DNA from: a virus
DNA length: 27,607 bases
IMG/VR virus record: IMGVR_UViG_3300021197_001037
Coordinates: 1 to 27,607 of that record
Strand: one strand, 5' to 3'
The notes under the pieces are model-generated. The model made no database searches and was not told where the DNA came from. It was given only the letters and a program-made list of their open reading frames with translations. Shown here in pieces: positions 23,068-27,607 of this stretch. The translations under genes were made by a program, and so were the position numbers. The stretch's first letter is position 1, and every line of letters begins with the position of its first letter.

Positions 23068-23339
23068 AGTGCCGCTACTCCATAGCCAAAAACATTGACA
23101 CATGCAAAGTAGGCAGTAAGCAACATAATCCATGCTGCACCTCTACGCCAACTTGCATATAGTTGTGTTACGCTTCCTACAAAAAATCCAGGATAAACAA
23201 GTAACATATTTGGATTGTCAGCATTTACTGCCAGTAACATACTTGCACCCACTGTGAAGATGAAACTAATCAACTCAAAGAAGAATGCGGTCTTATCGCT
23301 GGTATAACTGTTAATCCAAAATTGTTTTACTTTTTGCAC
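23058..23339 (-). CDS. Small integral membrane protein
   Basis: A protein of up to 93 residues opening at a GTG at 23339, directly after the TAA of the dsbA-like gene. Its ribosome site is weak, so it is probably read by coupling. After a short charged start (KTAFFFELI) come three hydrophobic stretches: ISFIFTVGASMLLAV, MLLVYPGFFVGSVTQLYA and WIMLLTAYFACVNVFGYGV. It and the next gene have the same size and segment count. They may form a two-part membrane complex such as a small transporter, but I recognise neither. Confidence 0.6.
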   Translation of the reverse strand: MQKVKQFWINSYTSDKTAFFFELISFIFTVGASMLLAVNADNPNMLLVYPGFFVGSVTQLYASWRRGAAWIMLLTAYFACVNVFGYGVAALWW

Positions 23340-23597
23340 TTAGATTTTGCCCACAGTAGCCAGGATGTTCTCAAGTTCACTGTATTCATCGCTATGCTTC
23401 TCGAAGTCTGCTTTGTATGCTGTGCGCAATGCTTTTTTAAGCACTGTTGGTTTAATCTGCATTTCTTCTGCAATTGCTTTGATTGTGTCGTTGAGACCAT
23501 CGTTTAGATCATCAACTTCCTGCATTACAGTGATGCCTTCATTTACTAGTTGTGTTAGTTTTGCTTTATCTTCAGTCGAAAAAACTCTGTCACTCAT
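23340..23597 (-). CDS. dsbA: DsbA-like dsDNA-binding late-transcription protein
   Basis: An 85-residue protein with the layout of T4 DsbA (about 89 residues), which binds double-stranded DNA and aids late transcription. Matching segments are FSTEDKAKLTQLVNEG, VMQEVDDLNDGLNDTIKAIAEEM, and IKPTVLKKALRTAYKADFE, whose basic C-terminal helix fits a helix-turn-helix. The ATG at 23597 has AAGGAG six to seven bases upstream and a perfect sigma-70 promoter 28-56 bases upstream. It heads the unit that ends in DNA polymerase. The match is by recalled sequence pattern, not by alignment. Confidence 0.75.
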   Translation of the reverse strand: MSDRVFSTEDKAKLTQLVNEGITVMQEVDDLNDGLNDTIKAIAEEMQIKPTVLKKALRTAYKADFEKHSDEYSELENILATVGKI

Positions 23598-23624
23598 GTG
23601 AATACTCCTTGTTGATTATGCTTT

Positions 23625-23653
23625 ATTATATATGTATGTGAGAGAAGTGTCAA
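23625..23653 (-). promoter_or_regulatory. Consensus sigma-70 promoter for dsbA-polymerase unit
   Basis: TTGACA (23653-23648), 17 bases, TATAAT (23630-23625) on the minus strand, a perfect match with optimal spacing. It is directly preceded by the long AT-rich palindrome at 23654-23673. Confidence 0.85.
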
Positions 23654-23673
23654 GTAATATTTTGAAATATTAC
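23654..23673. repeat. Perfect 9-bp AT-rich palindrome abutting the -35
   Basis: GTAATATTT and AAATATTAC flank a two-base centre, and the arm edge touches the -35 of the dsbA promoter. It includes the stop codon of the upstream capsid-block gene. It could be an operator, an UP-like element or a weak transcript-end hairpin; no T-run follows on the minus strand, so an intrinsic terminator is unlikely. Confidence 0.5.
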
Positions 23674-24533
23674 CACTTGCGACATGACCAATAACGTGCT
23701 TTTGTCTTAGGTCCTGGATTATCACAATTATGTCTTGCACGGAAACTCTTACGAGCTTTTGGATTGGACTTACGGATACTCATAGTTTTTTCACCGGCTT
23801 TCTTAGCACTAGTGCCTCCATGGCCAAAGTTCACTTTGATTACATTGCCTTTTTTATTCTTAACGTATACTTTAAACTTTTTAACATCACCACGCATTGG
23901 CTTGTTTAGTTTTACTTTACGTCCTTGGTACTCTGCTTCAAATAAGTCATTTTCATCAATGCTGTATCCTAGATACCCATACTCTTCATGGAAGTCTTGT
24001 GTATCCTCAAGTGTTACTTCATCTTCAAAGATGGCTTGTTCAAATGCTTCGTTAATGCCCATAGGTTTTCCACCTTTAGTCATTGACATTTTAGTAACAG
24101 GTTTAGCACCCGGCTTTGATATAGTTGATGTTGCACTGACTTTTTGATTGTTGCCCAAATTTGCACTTGCGCTAAACTCTTTCTGTCCACTATAGCGTTG
24201 CTTGGCTTGAACGTTCGTTCCAGCAACACTAGATCCAACTGTTTGAGTATACCCAGTCTCTGGACTACCCTTCACATCAAGCGTAGTGCCGCCTGACTTG
24301 TAAGTTGCTTGTTGATAACCTGGAGTAGCATCTGGTCTGAATGTTTGCTTTGCTTGAAAGCCGCCTATTTTAGGAGTACTAATACTGCGCATATTGCCAC
24401 TGCGATCTTTAACAACTGTGCCACCAGCATCACGAGTAGTAACTCTGTTTGCTGCTTTGTTTACAGTGGTAGTCACACCCTGTTTATTTGTTGTGGTAAC
24501 TGGTTGTTCTGTAATAAAATCACTTGCTCTCAT
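23670..24533 (-). CDS. Predicted prohead-core/internal protein with basic Cys C-terminal domain
   Basis: A 287-residue protein. It begins MRASDFITEQ, a match in style to T4 capsid-targeting sequences, with a likely gp21-type cut after I-T-E at residue 9. Residues 10-150 are low-complexity, rich in Thr, Gly, Ser, Lys and Gln (TTTNKQGVTTTVNKAANR), and an acidic linker follows. The last 90 residues form a basic domain (KPMRGDVKKFKVYVKNKKGN, then RKSFRARHNC and ARYWSCRKW) with two widely spaced cysteines, seen recurrently in proteins of marine T4-like phages. It starts as ATGA within the preceding stop. Likely role: packaged with DNA in the head and possibly injected. This rests on the N-terminus and context only. 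Confidence 0.6.
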   Translation of the reverse strand: MRASDFITEQPVTTTNKQGVTTTVNKAANRVTTRDAGGTVVKDRSGNMRSISTPKIGGFQAKQTFRPDATPGYQQATYKSGGTTLDVKGSPETGYTQTVGSSVAGTNVQAKQRYSGQKEFSASANLGNNQKVSATSTISKPGAKPVTKMSMTKGGKPMGINEAFEQAIFEDEVTLEDTQDFHEEYGYLGYSIDENDLFEAEYQGRKVKLNKPMRGDVKKFKVYVKNKKGNVIKVNFGHGGTSAKKAGEKTMSIRKSNPKARKSFRARHNCDNPGPKTKARYWSCRKW

Positions 24534-24820
24534 TTGTTTTTAACATTCTTTGCTTTGCCCTTGCGATTCTTCTTAGGGTCTTGTCTACGTTTTCTGTTTA
24601 CTGCTTTTGCAATTGCTGCCTTGCCACCACTGGCTCTTAAACTTGCAGCCTTTGATTTAGACAAACACTTTGGTTTGCCCTCACCTTTTTTTCTATCCCC
24701 ACACTTACCAATTCTTTCGCCTTTGGTATTATAACGATCCCAGCCGCCGCCTCCGGCGCCGCCCTTTTTGCCTTTGCCGAACCAAGAACGCAAGTCCTCA
24801 TGTAGTTCAACAATACGCAT
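24530..24820 (-). CDS. Small, highly basic Gly/Lys-rich phage protein
   Basis: A 96-residue protein starting MRIVELHEDLRSWFG at ATG 24820, which forms a TAATG with the upstream stop; a longer frame to 24868 is only overlap. It is extremely rich in Lys, Arg and Gly. It has a GGAGGGGWDRYNTKGE turn, two Cys in GKCGDRKKGEGKPKC, and a Lys/Arg tail ending NRKGKAKNVKNK. The L-H-E at residues 6-8 fits a gp21-type cleavage site. The family is common in marine T4-like phages but uncharacterised. The composition fits nucleic-acid condensation inside the capsid. Confidence 0.7.
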   Translation of the reverse strand: MRIVELHEDLRSWFGKGKKGGAGGGGWDRYNTKGERIGKCGDRKKGEGKPKCLSKSKAASLRASGGKAAIAKAVNRKRRQDPKKNRKGKAKNVKNK

Positions 24821-25644
24821 TATTTCTTCTTGCTGTTGCCCCAGTTGGCTGCACCAACTTTGCGGCATTTTACTAGTGCGCCACTAGCATATGCACTGGG
24901 CCATACTTTGTAGCGTGATTTTACTTTGCGATAGCAAGCATCTTTTTCGCCTGCTTTTTCATCAAACTGTTCTTCTGTAAGTGATTCTTCAACACTTTCT
25001 TTTAATGCACTCTTGTACATATCTACTGCTTTAGCAAAGTCATCATTTGTCATCATGCGTTTTGTTTCAGGATGATCTGGATTATCCACAGCCATGCGCA
25101 CACTACTACCATCTATGTCTTTTTCTTTCTTAAAGTCCATGTATGCTTGCATCTTTTTAGGATCTATTTCACGAGCTCCTTCTTCAATGTCTTCACTGGC
25201 TTTTTTAAACAAATCTAATTGTGTGCCCTTTGGAATCTCAATTACTTTAGGTTCTTTTGGTTTATTTCTGTCCTGCAATCTAGCCATTGCATCCAAACTT
25301 GACCTGTTGCGCAGACTTGCAATACTTTTATATTCTTCAAGTTCTTCTTCAGTAATGCCTTCGCTCATGCCAGTCACTGCTTTCATTGCACGATCCAGCA
25401 TGCCCATGTTTTGATCTACACTAATTTTAAGATCTGGATCATTGCGCTTTGCTTCTAGTTCACTTTTAGCAAGTGCAGTAATTTTCATAGCAAGTTCCAT
25501 CTTATCGCCCTTGCCCATCTGCACAGCACGAACAAGTTCAAGCACTTCTGCTTGCACTGCTTTACGCTCAGGACTGAATGATTTTTTCATAATCTCTACT
25601 GTGGCATCCATTGCAGAGTTTTCTGAGAACTGACGGAAACGCAT
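24820..25644 (-). CDS. Predicted capsid-internal protein with 'VWPSAYASGALVKCRKVG' tail
   Basis: A 274-residue, mostly helical, charged protein beginning MRFRQFSENSAMD, again like a capsid-targeting leader with F-S-E at residues 6-8. The body (about 15-200) is Glu/Lys-rich helices without a known domain. The C-terminal 45 residues carry the recurrent phage module with DACYRKVKSRY and VWPSAYASGALVKCRKVG, with two Cys and many basic residues, often found at the ends of marine T4-like phage proteins. The start lies in a TAATG overlap. Function unknown; head-internal placement is inferred from its leader and neighbours. Confidence 0.65.
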   Translation of the reverse strand: MRFRQFSENSAMDATVEIMKKSFSPERKAVQAEVLELVRAVQMGKGDKMELAMKITALAKSELEAKRNDPDLKISVDQNMGMLDRAMKAVTGMSEGITEEELEEYKSIASLRNRSSLDAMARLQDRNKPKEPKVIEIPKGTQLDLFKKASEDIEEGAREIDPKKMQAYMDFKKEKDIDGSSVRMAVDNPDHPETKRMMTNDDFAKAVDMYKSALKESVEESLTEEQFDEKAGEKDACYRKVKSRYKVWPSAYASGALVKCRKVGAANWGNSKKK

Positions 25645-26159
25645 TAGTCTTCCTCAGCCTGCTTTACTGCATACATGTGTGCATCTTTAAGAGCTTGGAA
25701 TGCTTCAGCAATCTTTTCATGTGCTACATTCAAGTAACTTTCGTCACCACCTTCAGCAATTACTCCGCCGCTAAGTTGTCCACCTTCTGATGTAATATCA
25801 ACAAGTTGTTCCATTACTTTGTATGTACTAGCAAACATGCGATCAAGTTTTGCTGCACCAATGTTTGTTTCTGCAACTGTTGTAGCAACTGTGCTAAGAT
25901 CATTACCAGCTTCAACTTCACTTTTCATAAAGTTACGATAGCGTGTTGCCATATCATCAGTTTCTTTAACTTCCGCTGCTTCAACAACAACTGGCTGGTA
26001 AGGATTCTCTGCACTGATAGCATTAAACTTGCTTAGTAGGTTTGCTGTTTCAGCAATCTCTACTGGCTTTGTGCTTGGAGCACTTTCAACAACAACTGAA
26101 GTTTCCTTGTTCTCTTCGATGTCGTTTAGTTTCTGTACTAGTTTAAAAAAGTCAGACAT
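25644..26159 (-). CDS. Predicted prohead-core protein, acidic helical
   Basis: A 171-residue acidic protein. I start it at ATG 26159 (MSDFFKLVQKLNDIEE), in a TAATG with the upstream stop and GGAG nine bases before; an extended frame to 26174 would add five residues. An I-E-E at residues 14-16 and several later V/I-x-E sites fit cleavage by a prohead protease. It is rich in Ala, Val and Glu with helical periodicity (NVAHEKIAEAFQALKDAHMY), as in scaffold or core proteins. No recognised domain. Confidence 0.65.
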   Translation of the reverse strand: MSDFFKLVQKLNDIEENKETSVVVESAPSTKPVEIAETANLLSKFNAISAENPYQPVVVEAAEVKETDDMATRYRNFMKSEVEAGNDLSTVATTVAETNIGAAKLDRMFASTYKVMEQLVDITSEGGQLSGGVIAEGGDESYLNVAHEKIAEAFQALKDAHMYAVKQAEED

Positions 26160-27235
26160 TATTTTTTGCTCCATTCTGAAAATTTACTCATTGTAAGTGG
26201 TCTTGTTGTATCTTGTGCCATACTCATATCAGGCTTTGATTTAGGAAGTGCCATTTTGTTTGCCATTTTCTGTTTTGTTTGTGCAGGCACTGCTGGTTTA
26301 CTTTTTGGCAACGGCATTCTTTCTTTAGTCTTGCTTAGACTCGCAATGATGTCACCAATTACATCTTCATCTTCTTCAATGTCTTGGTCTTCCATCATCT
26401 TCATATCAAAACCACTTACTTTAACACCATAGCGATCTTCTAGTTCGTCAGCAACCATATCAAAAATTTCATCTTCGCCGTCGCCAGGATTAACCATTAC
26501 TTTTACATTTACATCTGTTGGAAGTTTATCAAGTGCTGGTCCATCATATTCAATGTTTGTTGCTTTAACCATTACTTCACGATCTTCTATGACCACTGCT
26601 TCTTCAACATTTTCACGGATCAATCCCATTTTCATTGCAGCTCTGTACAATGCTTCTTGGTAGTCGCCCATGTCAGCGTACTTACTTTCAGGACCAACCA
26701 TTGCTTCAATTTTGCGAGCAGCATCTTTGTCCATGCTGGCAAGTTGTCTCATGCTCATGCGACCTTCTACAACTTCTGCTTCAGTAACTTCTACGCTTTC
26801 CGCATAAAGTCCATCAATGTCACCCAAATAACCATCACAAGCATTGTCCTCATCATTAGGACAATCGCCGCCACAATATCTGCACTCTTCTTTTTCTTCC
26901 ATTGTCATAGCGTCTGTCATATCACCAGCAACAGGAACAACTGCTAGTTCTACATCAGACATTGCTTGACCTTCCATGTAGTGCTTAACACTACCCAAGT
27001 AGTCAGCAGCCTTAGTAATCTTTGCTGCAACCCAACCATCAATGCCTTCCATCTCTGAGACATCTTTAAGCATCTTGTGAATTGCTACTGCATATTTTGC
27101 ACTCTTGTAGCAATCGCTTCGCGCCATTTGCACTTCATGATCCTTTTCAGCCTCATGAGCCATGTCAGCTAAACCTTCATTTAACTGTTCTTTTTCAACA
27201 TTAAGTTGTTCAAGTTTTGTAATAATATCACGCAT
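26159..27235 (-). CDS. Predicted prohead-core/structural protein, acidic
   Basis: A 358-residue, acidic protein, first gene behind a GATAAATA late promoter, with AGGAA eight bases before the ATG at 27235. The N-terminus is a helical leader with L-N-E-G at residues 18-21, an excellent gp21-type site. Then come a helical region (SAKYAVAIHKMLKDVSEM, KAADYLGSVKHYMEGQ) and a segment with Cys in EECRYCGGDCPNDEDNACDG that could bind metal. The end has a twice-repeated LPKSKP unit around residues 310-340. It resembles hypothetical virion proteins of marine T4-like phages. Exact role unknown. Confidence 0.65.
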   Translation of the reverse strand: MRDIITKLEQLNVEKEQLNEGLADMAHEAEKDHEVQMARSDCYKSAKYAVAIHKMLKDVSEMEGIDGWVAAKITKAADYLGSVKHYMEGQAMSDVELAVVPVAGDMTDAMTMEEKEECRYCGGDCPNDEDNACDGYLGDIDGLYAESVEVTEAEVVEGRMSMRQLASMDKDAARKIEAMVGPESKYADMGDYQEALYRAAMKMGLIRENVEEAVVIEDREVMVKATNIEYDGPALDKLPTDVNVKVMVNPGDGEDEIFDMVADELEDRYGVKVSGFDMKMMEDQDIEEDEDVIGDIIASLSKTKERMPLPKSKPAVPAQTKQKMANKMALPKSKPDMSMAQDTTRPLTMSKFSEWSKK

Positions 27236-27265
27236 TTTATTTGTTCCTGTTTTACTTGCTTTTTA

Positions 27266-27273
27266 TATTTATC
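27266..27273 (-). promoter_or_regulatory. T4-type late promoter GATAAATA
   Basis: GATAAATA on the minus strand, one base off T4's TATAAATA and within the looser marine T4-phage late consensus. It lies 31-38 bases upstream of the ATG at 27235 and overlaps the stop of the preceding small gene. Confidence 0.6.
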
Positions 27274-27484
27274 GTTTGACTAGTGGTGTGCCCATAATGT
27301 TAGACTTAACATCAAGTGCATTGACTGCAGTACCGTCTGGTTTTTTCTTTTGTGGTGCAGTTGGAATGCCGTTTTTGTCTCGCTTAATTTTAGCATGTGC
27401 TTGCACTGGATTTGCTACTGTAGCCATACTAGCACTTGCTGTTGCAGTTGCACTTGCTGATTCTGTTATTTCTTTAATTCTCAT
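27269..27484 (-). CDS. Small predicted capsid-targeted protein
   Basis: A 71-residue protein starting MRIKEITESASATATASASM at ATG 27484. This start is chosen over the ATG at 27490 because it forms a TAATG with the upstream stop and has GGGAGA at the right distance. I-T-E at residues 6-8 fits a head-protease site; an Ala/Ser/Thr repeat follows, then a basic, Pro/Lys-rich end (KIKRDKNGIPTAPQKKKPDG). It is probably an internal head protein by analogy to T4 IP leaders. Confidence 0.6.
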   Translation of the reverse strand: MRIKEITESASATATASASMATVANPVQAHAKIKRDKNGIPTAPQKKKPDGTAVNALDVKSNIMGTPLVKR

Positions 27485-27607
27485 TACCATGTCTCCCAGT
27501 CTGGTAGTACTGTATTTAAGTATTCTCTATGCATTTCAGTTGTAGGATGCATGTCCCCGCATGTATACAATTTTTTATCTATTATATCTTGTACATTTCT
27601 AACCTTA
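27484..27607 (-). CDS. C-terminal end of an unknown phage protein (runs off window)
   Basis: The frame entering from the window edge is open for 40 codons and ends at TAA (27486-27484), with the C-terminus TCGDMHPTTEMHREYLNTVL then PDWETW. It is coupled to the next gene by TAATG. Too little is visible to name it. In T4-like phages portal, protease and core genes lie in this kind of position, so a head-assembly gene is possible. Confidence 0.55.
   Translation of the reverse strand, partial: KVRNVQDIIDKKLYTCGDMHPTTEMHREYLNTVLPDWETW

Overview
The window comes from the genome of a T4-superfamily tailed phage (myovirus). The evidence is a T4-type replicative DNA polymerase (gp43-like, family B), a gp45-like sliding clamp, a DsbA-like late-transcription DNA-binding protein, T4-type late promoters (TATAAATA or GATAAATA), and a run of small proteins with T4-like capsid-targeting N-termini. 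Every gene I can support lies on the minus strand. Genes are packed with TAATG, ATGA or TTGA stop/start overlaps, and no stretch longer than about 75 bp lacks a gene. Base composition is AT-rich throughout. The gene content and the secreted substrate-binding protein suggest a marine Gram-negative, perhaps alphaproteobacterial, host; that host assignment is inference.

Layout in the direction of transcription (high to low coordinates). (1) 27607-23670: a late block. It holds the end of an unknown gene and six proteins that mostly begin M-R-x-x-x-(F/I)-x-E and carry (L/I)-x-E sites near the N-terminus. They look like prohead-core or internal proteins cut by the gp21-type protease, and three of them end in basic, cysteine-containing tails. 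A GATAAATA late promoter precedes the largest. (2) 23653-19557: a consensus sigma-70 promoter drives dsbA, two small membrane proteins, an unknown protein and DNA polymerase, which starts with TTG. (3) 19548-18604: a methyltransferase-like gene with its own TATAAATA late promoter. (4) 18597-15729: a consensus sigma-70 promoter drives the sliding clamp, a sulfotransferase-like gene and a DpdA/TGT-like transglycosylase. (5) 15727-6683: a sigma-70 promoter with a palindrome on its -35 drives an acidic protein, a PTPS/QueD-like T-fold protein, a small protein, and an eight-gene carbohydrate block. That block contains two glycosyltransferase-like proteins, a UDP-sugar dehydrogenase, an epimerase, a PLP enzyme, two stand-alone 2OG-Fe(II) oxygenases, and a fusion of two 'sporadic carbohydrate cluster' families. 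(6) 6679-1: a sigma-70 promoter drives GTP cyclohydrolase I, an amidinotransferase, a cobalamin-type radical SAM enzyme and a small protein. After a leader that can fold as an H-type pseudoknot come a secreted BMP/PnrA-family nucleoside-binding protein, an isopenicillin-N-synthase-like oxygenase, a PRTase, an adenine phosphoribosyltransferase and a truncated gene.

Two themes stand out. One is purine and deazapurine chemistry: FolE, a PTPS-like protein and a DpdA-like enzyme fit 7-deazaguanine DNA modification. A periplasmic purine-nucleoside-type binding protein plus two PRTases fits a phage-encoded uptake and salvage module, possibly gated by the pseudoknot leader. The other is an unusually long sugar-modification pathway rich in 2OG oxygenases, which could decorate phage DNA, the virion or the host surface. 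The purine-uptake module with its structured leader and the fused sporadic-carbohydrate protein are the parts I consider most likely to be undescribed.
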